Shown: positions 7,601-16,771, counted from the stretch's first letter. The stretch is DNA of 64,000 nucleotides from an uncultured Collinsella sp. (GCA_900541795.1 UQLC01000008.1:43092-107091); one strand, 5' to 3'. The notes: a model not told the origin generated them from the sequence alone. Made by a program: numbers and translations.

Positions 7601-8041
7601 TCATGAGGCTTCTGTTCCTACACCCCCCGCAATCCCGCGCGCGGCACCCAACAGCTCGTACTCCCTCTCGCTCCACTGGCACAGCTCGGCAGTCTCGACG
7701 GCGTCGCGACACAGGTCCAGAAACACCTCAGCTCCCTCGCAGAAGCACTCGCGGGCAAAGTCACCCGAACCGCTTGCGACGCACGTGCCGTCGGCAAACA
7801 GCTTCCAGCTAGACAGCTCGCGCGAGTCGTCTCCAAGCAGCTTGATCTGCAGTACGTGCGGGTCGCCGGCGGTGTAGAGCTCTTTCTCGAGCGCCTGCAC
7901 GGTAAAGCGCATCTGGTGGGGGAGACTGCTCTTGACCATGGCCGAGGCATAGCCGTTCGGCTTGTCCAGAAGATGCATTCGTTTTGGCTTGGCTGCCAGG
8001 TTGTGGAAGTTGCGCTCACTGCGCACGGAGAAATTGTCCAT
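7601..8041 (-). CDS. Hypothetical protein, 146 residues
   Basis: The start is taken at the ATG at 8041, preceded by AAAGGAG at five bases; the frame is open 66 codons further upstream but without a ribosome-binding site. The product (MDNFSVRSERNFHNLAAKPKR...) has no signal peptide or membrane helix. A Cys-containing stretch (ARECFCEGAEVFLDLCRDAVETAELC) lies in the second half. The pattern of strands followed by a helix suggests a small mixed alpha/beta domain, but I do not recognise a family. Confidence 0.6.
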   Translation of the reverse strand: MDNFSVRSERNFHNLAAKPKRMHLLDKPNGYASAMVKSSLPHQMRFTVQALEKELYTAGDPHVLQIKLLGDDSRELSSWKLFADGTCVASGSGDFARECFCEGAEVFLDLCRDAVETAELCQWSEREYELLGAARGIAGGVGTEAS

Positions 8042-8197
8042 ACGGACTCCTTTCATCGATATTGGCAGGGCCACCGTGCCTCTTGGCCGGTTGGCGTCGG
8101 GATCGTGGAGCCAACTCTCTACCCCGACTCTGGATAAAACGCGCCCGCTCCTTGCGGGCACGATGGGGTCTATCAACGTGTACGGACAGAAATCAAG

Positions 8198-8227
8198 CGC
8201 CATCCGCGAAATGACGCGCGGATGGCG
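8198..8227. terminator. Perfect 11-bp hairpin
   Basis: CGCCATCCGCG (8198-8208) pairs with CGCGGATGGCG (8217-8227) across an 8-nt loop, followed on the plus strand by TTGGTTT. It may terminate transcription leaving the 8407-9405 gene or act as a leader structure. The surrounding stretch 8042-8406 contains this hairpin and the 33-bp iterons and no gene that I can support. Confidence 0.5.
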
Positions 8228-8259
8228 TTGGTTTCCCAAGTGATTATTCGGCTTCCATC

Positions 8260-8343
8260 CGGAAAAGTGTCGAAATCAGCCGTGTAAAAGTACGGAAAAG
8301 AGTCGAAATAGGCACCTTAAAACTTCGGAAAAGTGTAGCTGGA
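8260..8343. repeat. Tandem 33-bp iterons
   Basis: CGGAAAAG.GTCGAAAT recurs at 8260 and 8293, with a third start (CGGAAAAGTGTAG) at 8326, exactly 33 bp apart (about three helical turns). No gene covers it. Similar short AT-rich iterons lie next to the ATPase genes at the left end of the window (992-1066), with a different unit. Confidence 0.7.
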
Positions 8344-8406
8344 TGACAAAACAGCACTTAGAAGGCGGTGCTGGATGCGGGATTCCGCGGCCGCCTTCAG
8401 CCCTCG

Positions 8407-9405
8407 CTACTCGTCGTCTCCGTCGTTGGGGTCGCCCTTGAGGGTGTTGATGTCCAGGTACTGGTTATCGTCCTCTTTTTGCTGGGTTTCCGACTCCGCT
8501 TGGGTGGGGCCGCGGAACAGCTGGAATCCCTCAAACGCAATGACGCCGAGCAGGGCAATGACAATGGCGATAAAGGCAACCTTGACTGCCTGCGGAAATT
8601 CCGAGAAACGCAGCGCCTTTTCCTTGGCGTAATAATCGGCGAAGCGCTCTTCGCCCGTGCTTTTGGTATAAGCCGGTGCGGACGCGGCCTCCGGGTCATA
8701 TTCCGGTGCGGGCGTGGCAGCGTACGGATCGTTGAGATAATCGCTCGATGCGGTGCCATAATCCTCGGTCTCGATGCGACCGTTGCCAGCATAGCCATCG
8801 GAATAATCGGAATATGCCGCACCGCCCTCATAGTCCGCGGCGCTCGTGTTGGCGGCAAAAAGCGGGTTAACTGGAACATCGAGCGCCGGCATGCCGGTAG
8901 AGGTCTCGTCCAGATCGGCTGCAGCCCAGGAATCATGGACAACCTGATGGGCAACGGGCTCATCGAGCCGTGTGACCGGAGGCTTGCGTGCCGCAGGAAC
9001 GGGCAACTGCTGGGCGCTGTACATAACGGTGCTGTCGGCCGATTTGCCCTGCGTCGCTGCAGCGAGAAATGCCGCCGTCTCGGACGGGTCGCTTGCGGGG
9101 CGGGGAGCGGGTGTGGGCGCCGAAGTGGGTGCGGGCGTAGGCGCGGGCGTAGGCGCGGGCGTCGAAACGGGCGACTGCGCAGGAGTCAGCGCAGATGCGG
9201 GCTTAGGCGCAAGTGCGGGATTGGGGTTTGACGGGCGAGCCCCGCCGCCCATGAGTTCGTCGGCGGTCCACGGGCGATCATCCATCACGTCGTCAAGGCT
9301 CAGCGAAAACAGGTCGTCTTCACCCTCATCGAACATGCGGTGCACATGTCCACCAATTGCCGGAATCAATCCGCGACCGGTGCATGATGCCTTGCTCAAC
9401 GCCAT
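8407..9405 (-). CDS. Single-pass membrane protein with Ala/Pro-rich region
   Basis: A 332-residue protein; the start ATG at 9405 follows AAAGGA, and the frame extends upstream without a ribosome-binding site. The N-terminal 60 residues are acidic (MFDEGEDDLFSLSLDDVMDD), followed by a low-complexity A/P/T segment made of repeated TPAP units (about 75-110), a disordered D/Y/A-rich region, and one membrane helix near the C-terminus (VAFIAIVIALLGVIAFEGF) with an acidic tail. Orientation is probably N-in. No enzymatic domain is visible and no family is recognised. The TPAP units are encoded by a short DNA tandem repeat near 9110-9180 and may vary in number. Confidence 0.7.
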   Translation of the reverse strand: MALSKASCTGRGLIPAIGGHVHRMFDEGEDDLFSLSLDDVMDDRPWTADELMGGGARPSNPNPALAPKPASALTPAQSPVSTPAPTPAPTPAPTSAPTPAPRPASDPSETAAFLAAATQGKSADSTVMYSAQQLPVPAARKPPVTRLDEPVAHQVVHDSWAAADLDETSTGMPALDVPVNPLFAANTSAADYEGGAAYSDYSDGYAGNGRIETEDYGTASSDYLNDPYAATPAPEYDPEAASAPAYTKSTGEERFADYYAKEKALRFSEFPQAVKVAFIAIVIALLGVIAFEGFQLFRGPTQAESETQQKEDDNQYLDINTLKGDPNDGDDE

Positions 9406-9527
9406 TCTGTTCCATCCTTTCGAAATACTAATGACATCGATTATATGGAACTTCCCAAGCGGCTCGGTCTTGGATTCGTGCTTTCCAGAACTCGCGCCCA
9501 AAAGGGGAGGGCAATCCAGGCGAGTGC

Positions 9528-10181
9528 CTACTTGTTGCCGGCCGCCGCCTTGGCCTCATTGAGGTAGCTATAGAAGCTGTACTTGGAGATGCCAAAGAAC
9601 TCGCAGGCGCGCTCGCTCGACTTGGAAATGAGGAAGGCACCGCGACGGTCGAGGTAGCCAATGGCACGAATGCGCTCGTCTTTGGTCATGAGTGCCGCGG
9701 GCTTGCCCACAAACTGCTCGCACTCGTGCAGCAGGTCCTCGAGCAGGTCGCCGATGTTCTTGGTAATGGGCTCGGGCTCGGTATAGCCCGTGCCGCCGGT
9801 GCCGGTGAAAGCGTCGAGCGAGCGCTCAAAAGCCTTCATAAGCGTAATGTCAAAGTTGATGCCCAAAATGCCGACGGGCTTGCCTTCGTCGTTGCGGATA
9901 AAGATGGTCGAGGACTTGAGCAGCTTGCCATCGGTGGTTTTAGTGAGGTACGGCTCGCGGTCGTGTACGTCGGTGCTGCCCTCGTGCATGGACTCAAACA
10001 CGATATGGCTGGGGCCGTCACCCAGTTTACGCCCGCTGACGTGGCCGTTTTCGATCACTACGATGGAGTGGTCCACGTCTTCGGTTTCCAGATCGTGGAC
10101 GACGACTTCGCAGTTGGGGCCAAATTGGAGCGCCAGACCGTGTGCAAGGCGCTTATAAAACTCAATCTGTGACGGGGTCAT
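9528..10181 (-). CDS. YheO/DauR-like transcriptional regulator (PAS-like domain plus HTH)
   Basis: A 217-residue protein; the ATG at 10181 follows AGGAAGG. The N-terminal domain (residues 1-115, with CEVVVHDLETEDVDHSIVVI and IRNDEGKPVGILGINFDIT) is the YheO-like PAS domain; the C-terminal part (AALMTKDERIRAIGYLDRRG, AFLISKSSERACEFFGISK) is the HTH_22 helix-turn-helix of DauR-type regulators, which sense small metabolites such as D-amino acids. It diverges from the diaminopropionate ammonia-lyase gene, with two identical-pattern palindromes between them, so it probably controls that operon. The ligand is not known. Confidence 0.85.
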   Translation of the reverse strand: MTPSQIEFYKRLAHGLALQFGPNCEVVVHDLETEDVDHSIVVIENGHVSGRKLGDGPSHIVFESMHEGSTDVHDREPYLTKTTDGKLLKSSTIFIRNDEGKPVGILGINFDITLMKAFERSLDAFTGTGGTGYTEPEPITKNIGDLLEDLLHECEQFVGKPAALMTKDERIRAIGYLDRRGAFLISKSSERACEFFGISKYSFYSYLNEAKAAAGNK

Positions 10182-10300
10182 GGGTGCCTTCCTAAAAATT
10201 AGTTTAGGCTCACTGTGCCATAAACCACACTTGACCGCAAACAAATCCATCAACAAGGCAATTCATGACCGTTCGTCGGCGAAAAGGTACCGATTGCGGC

Positions 10301-10315
10301 AACAAATAATTTGTT
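10301..10315. promoter_or_regulatory. Operator candidate 1, AACAAA-N3-TTTGTT
   Basis: AACAAATAATTTGTT is a perfect palindrome (7-1-7). The same pattern recurs 51 bp downstream. Both lie in the divergent region between the regulator and dpaL. Confidence 0.7.
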
Positions 10316-10351
10316 AGGTTTGCCAATCAAAAAGTGTGATAGAACATTACT

Positions 10352-10366
10352 AACAAACTTTTTGTT
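10352..10366. promoter_or_regulatory. Operator candidate 2, AACAAA-N3-TTTGTT
   Basis: AACAAACTTTTTGTT has the same outer half-sites as the 10301-10315 element with a different 3-bp centre. Centre-to-centre distance is 51 bp, near five helical turns, which suits cooperative binding by one protein on the same DNA face. Probable target of the DauR-like regulator. Confidence 0.7.
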
Positions 10367-10458
10367 TGGCATCCACATAAAAGTTCAGTCGCATGAATGG
10401 GAATGGGCTGAAACGCGTATGCGGGGGCCGGCAAGAGAGGACTTAAGGAGTTCACCGT

Positions 10459-11673
10459 ATGGCCGATAAGATCCAGTGGGCGGGCAACACGATGCCCAAG
10501 AGCGATGACAAGCACTTGGGAATCATGAGCCTCGACCACGTGAAGAAGGCCCGCGCCTTCCACCAGTCGTTCCCTCAATATACCGTCACCCCGCTTGCCC
10601 GTCTGGACGGTCAGGCTGCGCGCCTGGGCCTGTCCAACCTGTGCGTTAAGGACGAGAGCTATCGCTTTGGCCTCAACGCCTTTAAGGTCCTGGGCGGCTC
10701 GTTTGCCATGGCCAACTACATTGCCGATGAGACCGGCAAGGACGTTGCCGACTGCACCTTCGATTACCTGACCTCCGATCAGCTTGCCAAGGACTTTGGC
10801 CAGGCCACCTTCTTTACCGCCACCGACGGCAACCATGGCCGCGGCGTGGCATGGGCTGCCAACAAGCTGGGCCAGAAGGCCGTCGTGCACATGCCCAAGG
10901 GTTCCACCAAGCCCCGCTTCGATAACATCGCCGCCGAGGGCGCCACGGTGACCATCGAAGAGGTCAACTACGACGAGTGCGTGCGCATGGCCGCCGCCGA
11001 GGCCGACGCCTGCGAGCGCGGCGTCATCGTTCAGGACACCGCCTGGGAGGGCTACGAGAAGATCCCGTCCTGGATTATGGAGGGCTACGGCACCATGGCT
11101 TCCGAGGTTGCCGAGCAGCTGCGCGAGATGGCCATTAACCGCCCGACGCACGTCTTTGTCCAGGCTGGCGTGGGCTCGCTGGCCGGCGCCGTGGTGGGCT
11201 ACTTCACCAACCTGTATCCCGATAACCCGCCCACCTTCGTCGTGGTTGAGTGCGCGCCTGCCGCCTGCCTGTACAAGGGCGCTGCCGCTGGCGACGGCGA
11301 TCCGCGCATCGTGGACGGTGACATGCCCTCCATCATGGCCGGTCTGTGCTGCGGCGAGCCCAACATTCTGGGCTGGGATATCCTGCGCAACCACGCCACC
11401 GCCTTCGTGTCCTGTCCCGACTGGGTCACCGCTCGCGGCATGCGCACCCTGGGCGCTCCCGAGAAGGGCGACCCGCGCGTCATCTCCGGCGAGTCCGGCG
11501 CGGTGACCACCGGCCTGGTCGAGACTCTCATGCTCGATCCCGAGTACGCCGAGCTCAAGGAACTCATCGGCCTGGACAAGACGAGTTCCGTGCTCTGCTT
11601 CTCCACCGAGGGCGATACGGATCCCGACCAGTATCGCCGCATTGTTTGGGAAGGCGAATATCCCACTTGCTAA
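10459..11673 (+). CDS. dpaL: 2,3-diaminopropionate ammonia-lyase
   Basis: A 404-residue fold-type II PLP enzyme, near the 398 residues of E. coli YgeX/DpaL. It converts 2,3-diaminopropionate to pyruvate and two ammonia. The PLP lysine is K76 in FGLNAFKVLGGSFA; the phosphate-binding glycine loop appears as QAGVGSLAGAVVG, and TDGNHGRGVAWAA is the substrate-side Asn-Gly segment of the family. The start has AAGGAG at good spacing. It opens a run of seven genes also found together in enterobacteria (ygeX, ygeY, ygeW, ssnA/hydantoinase, yqeB, yqeC), thought to degrade nitrogen compounds. Two palindromes upstream suggest control by the divergent regulator. Confidence 0.93.
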   Translation: MADKIQWAGNTMPKSDDKHLGIMSLDHVKKARAFHQSFPQYTVTPLARLDGQAARLGLSNLCVKDESYRFGLNAFKVLGGSFAMANYIADETGKDVADCTFDYLTSDQLAKDFGQATFFTATDGNHGRGVAWAANKLGQKAVVHMPKGSTKPRFDNIAAEGATVTIEEVNYDECVRMAAAEADACERGVIVQDTAWEGYEKIPSWIMEGYGTMASEVAEQLREMAINRPTHVFVQAGVGSLAGAVVGYFTNLYPDNPPTFVVVECAPAACLYKGAAAGDGDPRIVDGDMPSIMAGLCCGEPNILGWDILRNHATAFVSCPDWVTARGMRTLGAPEKGDPRVISGESGAVTTGLVETLMLDPEYAELKELIGLDKTSSVLCFSTEGDTDPDQYRRIVWEGEYPTC

Positions 11674-11747
11674 TCGTTGGGGCGGAGTAAATAGGTATCG
11701 CTCCGCCACCTCACAGGTAGATTCCTTCGTTTGAAAGGTTATGAACA

Positions 11748-13133
11748 ATGGCTAAAGAACTCGATTTCGACGCAATCAAGGCTGCTGCTGAGTCCCACCG
11801 TGCTGATATGACGCGTTTTCTTCGCGCAATGATTAGCCATCCCTCTGAGTCCTGCGAGGAGGGTGAGGTTGTTGCCTGCATCAAGGCCGAGATGGAGAAC
11901 CTTGGCTATGACGAGGTCAAGGTCGACGGCCTGGGCAACGTCATGGGCTTTATGGGCGAGGGCGACAAGATCATCGCCATCGACTCCCACATCGACACCG
12001 TCGGCATCGGCAACATCGAGAACTGGGACGCCGATCCTTATGAGGGCTACGAGACCGACGAGATCATCTACGGCCGCGGCGGCTCCGACCAGGAGGGCGG
12101 CATGGCTTCTGCTACCTATGCTGCCAAGATGATGAAGGACATGGGCCTCATCCCCGAGGGCTACAAGATCATGGTCGTCGGCACCGTCCAGGAAGAGGAC
12201 TGCGACGGCATGTGCTGGCAGTACATCTACAACAAGGACGGCATTAAGCCCGAGTTCGTCATTTCCACCGAGCCCACCGACGGCGGCATCTATCGCGGTC
12301 ACCGCGGCCGCATGGAGATCCGCGTCGACGTTCACGGCACCTCCTGCCACGGCTCTGCTCCCGACCGCGGCGACAACGCCATCTACAAGATGGCCGACAT
12401 CATCGCCGACGTCCGCGCCCTCAACAACAACGGCTGCGACGAGTCGACCGACATCAAGGGCCTCGTCAAGATGCTCGACCCCAAATACAACCCCGAGCAC
12501 TACGAGGATGCCCGCTTCCTGGGCCGCGGCACCTGCACCGTCAGCCAGATCTTCTACACCAGCCCCAGTCGCTGCGCCGTGGCCGATTCCTGCGCCATCT
12601 CCATCGACCGTCGCATGACCGCCGGCGAGACCTGGGAGTCCTGCCTGGACGAGATCCGCAACCTGCCGGCCGCCAAGAAGTACGGCGACGACGTGAAGGT
12701 CTCCATGTACATGTACGACCGTCCGTCCTGGACCGGCGAGGTCTACGAGACCGAGGCTTACTTCCCCACGTGGATCAACAAGGAGACCGCTCCGCACGTC
12801 AAGGCTCTCGTCGACGCCCACAAGGCCATGTTCGGTGACGAGCGCATCGGCTGCGAGCCCAGCATGGACAAGCGCACCGGTCGCCCGCTGTGCGACAAGT
12901 GGACCTTCTCCACGAACTGCGTCTCCATCCAGGGCCGCTACGGCATCCCCTGCGTGGGCTTTGGCCCGGGTGCCGAGTCTCAGGCTCACGCTCCCAACGA
13001 GGTCACCTACAAGGACGACCTGGTCACCGCTGCCGCCATGTACGTGGCTGCTCTGAACCTCTACGATCCGAGCCAGGCCGATGGCGACGCCACCGTGTTC
13101 CGCGCCGGTCTGACCAACAACAAGATCGATTAG
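11748..13133 (+). CDS. ygeY: YgeY-family M20 metallohydrolase (selenium-metabolism-linked)
   Basis: A 461-residue M20-family amidohydrolase; the ATG follows GAAAGG. Dinuclear zinc ligands are visible: H in IDSHIDTVGIGN, D in YGRGGSDQEGGM, the E-E pair in GTVQEEDCDGM, and a late H in QAHAPNEV. A dimerisation domain lies between residues about 180 and 340. YgeY proteins occur in genomes with the selenium-dependent hydroxylase accessory genes and are supposed to hydrolyse an amide in the same pathway; no substrate has been proven to my knowledge. It sits 74 bp after dpaL and before ygeW. Confidence 0.88.
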   Translation: MAKELDFDAIKAAAESHRADMTRFLRAMISHPSESCEEGEVVACIKAEMENLGYDEVKVDGLGNVMGFMGEGDKIIAIDSHIDTVGIGNIENWDADPYEGYETDEIIYGRGGSDQEGGMASATYAAKMMKDMGLIPEGYKIMVVGTVQEEDCDGMCWQYIYNKDGIKPEFVISTEPTDGGIYRGHRGRMEIRVDVHGTSCHGSAPDRGDNAIYKMADIIADVRALNNNGCDESTDIKGLVKMLDPKYNPEHYEDARFLGRGTCTVSQIFYTSPSRCAVADSCAISIDRRMTAGETWESCLDEIRNLPAAKKYGDDVKVSMYMYDRPSWTGEVYETEAYFPTWINKETAPHVKALVDAHKAMFGDERIGCEPSMDKRTGRPLCDKWTFSTNCVSIQGRYGIPCVGFGPGAESQAHAPNEVTYKDDLVTAAAMYVAALNLYDPSQADGDATVFRAGLTNNKID

Positions 13134-13333
13134 TCCCATTCCTCGATTTTGTTGAGCCGGGGGCCGCTCGTGTCCCCGGCACCCCCTGTTGACTTGGGGC
13201 CCGCGGTCGTTATCTCCCATGCTTCCTCAACGGTGGCGGGTCCTCGTCATGGTGCTCTGCATGTTCTGCCACACGCGCATGCCGGAGCACATCTACTCAT
13301 TGCGATCGTTTCATCTTTAGAAAGGACATTTCC

Positions 13334-14536
13334 ATGGACGCTAAGTTTACCGAGCTCGTCGAGCAGCTGAACGGCCTCGATTTTAAGGGTATGTACGGTA
13401 GCGACTTCCTGCACACTTGGGACAAGACCACCGATGAGCTCAAGGCGCTCTACATCGTCGCCGACGCCCTGCGCGAGCTGCGTGAGAACAACGTTTCGTC
13501 CAAGATCTTCGACTCGGGCCTGGCAGTCTCCCTGTTCCGCGACAACTCCACCCGTACGCGCTTCTCTTTCTCTAAGGCCGCCAACCTGCTCGGCCTTGAG
13601 CTGCAGGACCTGGACGAGAAGAAGTCCCAGATCGCCCACGGCGAGACCGTCCGCGAGACCGCTACCATGATCTCCTTCATGGCCGACGTCATCGGCATCC
13701 GCGATGACATGTACATCGGCAAGGGCGACGCCTACATGGCCGAGGTCTCTGAGTCCGTGCAGCAGGCCTACGAGGACGGCGTTCTGGATCACCGTCCCAC
13801 GCTCATCTCCCTGCAGTCCGATTCCGACCACCCCACGCAGTCCTCTGCCGACATGCTCTACCTCATCAACGAGTTTGGCGGCCTCGAGAACCTCAAGGGC
13901 AAGAAGGTTGCCGTCACCTGGGCCTATTCGCCCTCTTACGGCAAGCCGCTGTCCTGCCCGCAGTCGCTGATCAGCCTGCTGCCCCGCTTTGGCATGGACG
14001 TCACCCTGGCTCACCCCGAGGGCTATGACCTCATGCCCGAGGTCGTCGAGCGCGCCAAGGGCTACGCCGCCGAGTCCGGCACCACCTTTAAGCAGGTCAA
14101 CACCATGGCCGAGGCCTTCGAGGGCGCCGACATCGTGATCCCCAAGAGCTGGGCTCCGTTTGCCGCCATGGAGAAGCGCACCAACCTGTACGCCGAGGGC
14201 GACGACGCCGGCATCGCAGCGCTCGAGAAGGAGCTGCTCGCCCAGAACGCCACCCATCAGGACTGGTGCTCCACGACCGAGCTCATGGAGAAGACTGCCA
14301 ACGGCCAAGACACCATCTTTATGCACCCGCTGCCCGCCGACATCTCCGGTGTTTCCTGTGAGCACGGCGAGGTTAACGCCGACGTCTTCGACATGCACCG
14401 CGTGGGCATGTACAAGGAGGCCAGCTACAAGCCGTACGCCATCGCTGCCATGATGTTCCTGCAGAAGGTTGCCGATCCCGTCGCTACCCTCAAGGCCCTC
14501 GACGAGCGCAACACCGCCCGTTGGCTCCAGGCCTAA
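13334..14536 (+). CDS. ygeW: Knotted carbamoyltransferase YgeW
   Basis: A 400-residue member of the ornithine/aspartate carbamoyltransferase family; the start follows AGAAAGGA. The carbamoyl-phosphate loop is FRDNSTRTRFSF and the C-terminal motif is MHPLPADI. The length (about 400) and the insertions match the deep-knot YgeW group, whose natural substrate is unresolved (neither ornithine nor aspartate). Here it lies between ygeY and the MocA-like gene; the 200-bp gap upstream (13134-13333) has no gene. Its product, a carbamoylated amine, could connect to the hydantoinase two genes later, which is inference. Confidence 0.92.
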   Translation: MDAKFTELVEQLNGLDFKGMYGSDFLHTWDKTTDELKALYIVADALRELRENNVSSKIFDSGLAVSLFRDNSTRTRFSFSKAANLLGLELQDLDEKKSQIAHGETVRETATMISFMADVIGIRDDMYIGKGDAYMAEVSESVQQAYEDGVLDHRPTLISLQSDSDHPTQSSADMLYLINEFGGLENLKGKKVAVTWAYSPSYGKPLSCPQSLISLLPRFGMDVTLAHPEGYDLMPEVVERAKGYAAESGTTFKQVNTMAEAFEGADIVIPKSWAPFAAMEKRTNLYAEGDDAGIAALEKELLAQNATHQDWCSTTELMEKTANGQDTIFMHPLPADISGVSCEHGEVNADVFDMHRVGMYKEASYKPYAIAAMMFLQKVADPVATLKALDERNTARWLQA

Positions 14537-14686
14537 AGCCGGGCTGAGGTAAGCCATGTAAAGGGGGCGCTCTGCCAACTGGCGGGGTGCCCCTATTTTG
14601 CATCGCGGGCGTGCGGGATAAGCGCTTTCGATGTGGATGCCCGCGGCGCGAGTTATGGGTACGATGGTTTCAGGGGAGGTATCACC

Positions 14687-15301
14687 ATGAAACTTGGATG
14701 CGTCATTATGGCTTCGGGCGAGGGCAAGCGGTTTGGCTCCAACAAGATGCTCGCCGATATCTATGGCGAGCCGCTGATTGCCCGGACCATCGATTCGGTT
14801 CCCCGGGGCTTTGACGTTGTGGTTTCGACGCGTTGGCCCGAGGTCGCCCAGATTTGCGAGGACAAGCATTGCCCGTGCGTGCTGCACGATGGCGAGCTGC
14901 GCAGCGAAAGCGTCCGTGCGGGCCTTTCGTGGGGAGTCGAACGCAACTGGAAAGGTTGCCTCTTTTTACCGGGCGACCAGCCGCTCGTGAGTTCGGATTC
15001 TTTTGAGGCTATGGTTCGTGCATTTGACGAGCGTGGCCGCAAACATCCGGTGCGTCTTGCGTGTAACGGTGAGCCTTCGAGCCCGGTGCTCTTTCCGGCG
15101 GAACTGTTCGATGCACTTATGTGTCTTGAGGGCAAGGACGGCGGGGGCTCGATTCTCAAAGGTCGCACCGACGTGGTGCTGGTCGAGGCGCGTGCCTACG
15201 AGCTGTGGGACGTCGATACCGTCAAGGGACAGCGACGCATAACGGAGCATATTGCCGCCTGCTCGTATTTTGATCGCGTGGCCAACTGTATTAATCAATA
15301 A
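14687..15301 (+). CDS. MocA-like nucleotidyltransferase for molybdenum cofactor
   Basis: A 204-residue protein; the ATG at 14687 is preceded by GGGGAGG. It begins MKLGCVIMASGEGKRFGSNK, the G-x-G-x-R-x-G...K nucleotide signature of the MobA/MocA/IspD fold, and carries FLPGDQPLVSSDSF, the metal-binding GD.P. Such enzymes attach CMP to molybdopterin to make the dinucleotide cofactor used by xanthine-dehydrogenase-type hydroxylases. Its place among YqeB, YqeC and XdhC-like genes supports a role in loading a selenium-dependent hydroxylase. Confidence 0.85.
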   Translation: MKLGCVIMASGEGKRFGSNKMLADIYGEPLIARTIDSVPRGFDVVVSTRWPEVAQICEDKHCPCVLHDGELRSESVRAGLSWGVERNWKGCLFLPGDQPLVSSDSFEAMVRAFDERGRKHPVRLACNGEPSSPVLFPAELFDALMCLEGKDGGGSILKGRTDVVLVEARAYELWDVDTVKGQRRITEHIAACSYFDRVANCINQ

Positions 15302-15309
15302 GGAGCAAC

Positions 15310-16677
15310 ATGATCATCATCAAAAACGGCGCGCTCGTGACGCCCCAGGGGCTTCGCCGCGCCGATCTTGCCATGGAGGGCGACAAGATTGTGCGGATTG
15401 CCGCGGCGATTGAGCCGGCCGAGGGCGATACCGTCGAGGATGCCGTGGGCTGTTGGGTGTTCCCCGGCTTTATCGACGGCCACACGCACATGCAGTGCTG
15501 GACTGGCATGGATTGGACAGCCGATAGCTTTGAAACCGGCACGCGTGCGGCTGCCTGCGGCGGTACGACGACCATCGTGGACTACGCGACGGCCGATCGC
15601 GGCGTGACCATGCCCGACGCCCTTGCCGAGTGGCATCGCCGTGCCGACGGAACCTGCACGGCCAACTACGCCTTTCATATGGCACTCGCCGAGTGGAATG
15701 AGCGCAACCGCGCCGATCTCGCGGCTATGCGCGAGGCGGGCGTATCGTCGTTTAAGACCTACTTTGCCTACGACCACCTGCGCTTGGACGATGCCGAGAC
15801 ACTCGAGGTGCTGGAGGAGCTCAAGCACCTGGGCGGTATCCTGTGCGTGCATTGCGAGAACGGCACGCTGGTGAATGAACTTCAGAATCGCGTGTACGAG
15901 CAGGGGATTCATGGACCCGAGGGGCATGCGCTCAGCCGTCCGGACGTGTGTGAGGCCGAGGCCGTGAGCCGCCTGCTGTATCTGGCGCACTTGGCCGGGG
16001 ACGCTCCGGTCAACGTGGTGCACCTTTCGACCAAGCTGGGGCTCGAGGCCATTCGCGCTGCCAAAGCGCGCGGGCAGAAGAATATCTATGTCGAGACCTG
16101 CCCCCAGTATCTGATGCTTGACGACACCTGCTATCTGGAGCAGGGCGAGGACGGCTTTGCGGGCGCCAAGTACGTGATGAGCCCGCCGCTGCGCCATGCC
16201 GGTGACCGTGCGGCACTGCGCGAGGCGCTTGTGGCCGGCGAGATCGATACGATTGCGACCGATCATTGCAGCTTTAACCTGCACGGGCAAAAGGACCGCG
16301 GGCGCGACGATTTCCGCGCGATTCCCAACGGCGGGCCCGGCGTGGAGCATCGTCCCGTCGCGATTGCCACGAGCTTTGAGGGACAGCTGGGACCCGAGGA
16401 CCTCTGCCGCTTGATGAGCGAGAACCCGGCGCGCGTCTTTGGCATGTATCCGCGCAAGGGCTGTCTTGCCGAGGGCTCCGATGCCGACGTGTGCGTGTGG
16501 GATCCCCAGGCACGCTGGACCATTAGCGCGGCGACGCAGCATCAGGCCGTGGACTACACGCCGCTCGAGGGCTTTGAGGCGCATGGCCGCGCCAAGGCCG
16601 TGTTTGTGAACGGTGTGCTGGCGGCGCGCGATGGCGAGCCCACCGGAGCCCAACCCGGCCGCTACGTGCCCCGCTAA
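15310..16677 (+). CDS. Hydantoinase/dihydropyrimidinase-type cyclic amidohydrolase
   Basis: A 455-residue amidohydrolase starting eight bases after the previous gene, with AAGGAG. Metal-site residues are visible: GFIDGHTHMQ, the carboxylated lysine in SSFKTYFAYD, HCENG, VVHLSTK and ATDHCSF. This set matches D-hydantoinases and dihydropyrimidinases, which open cyclic ureides to N-carbamoyl acids. In E. coli the corresponding gene in the cluster is ygeZ (hyuA). It probably acts on a cyclic intermediate released by the hydroxylase that the neighbours mature. The exact substrate is not deducible. Confidence 0.9.
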   Translation: MIIIKNGALVTPQGLRRADLAMEGDKIVRIAAAIEPAEGDTVEDAVGCWVFPGFIDGHTHMQCWTGMDWTADSFETGTRAAACGGTTTIVDYATADRGVTMPDALAEWHRRADGTCTANYAFHMALAEWNERNRADLAAMREAGVSSFKTYFAYDHLRLDDAETLEVLEELKHLGGILCVHCENGTLVNELQNRVYEQGIHGPEGHALSRPDVCEAEAVSRLLYLAHLAGDAPVNVVHLSTKLGLEAIRAAKARGQKNIYVETCPQYLMLDDTCYLEQGEDGFAGAKYVMSPPLRHAGDRAALREALVAGEIDTIATDHCSFNLHGQKDRGRDDFRAIPNGGPGVEHRPVAIATSFEGQLGPEDLCRLMSENPARVFGMYPRKGCLAEGSDADVCVWDPQARWTISAATQHQAVDYTPLEGFEAHGRAKAVFVNGVLAARDGEPTGAQPGRYVPR

Positions 16678-16704
16678 CAGGGGGAGTGCCGGACCCCCCT
16701 CCGC

Positions 16705-16771
16705 AGTTGCGATGAAATACGGACTGTTTGCGGCCGTCATACGGCCAAACAGTCCGTATTTCACCGCAACT
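16705..16771. repeat. 67-bp palindromic repeat, copy 1
   Basis: AGTTGCGATGAAATACGGAC... pairs with the reverse complement GTCCGTATTTCACCGCAACT, and the centre GGCCGT-CAT-ACGGCC also pairs, so nearly the whole unit folds as one hairpin. It lies between two convergent genes. Other copies are at 19490-19556, 59435-59500 and 60295-60361. Confidence 0.9.

Noticed and set aside
992..8343. CRISPR array at the 23-bp or 33-bp iterons
   Set aside because: Units are contiguous with no variable spacers, only three or four units occur, and no cas gene is present.
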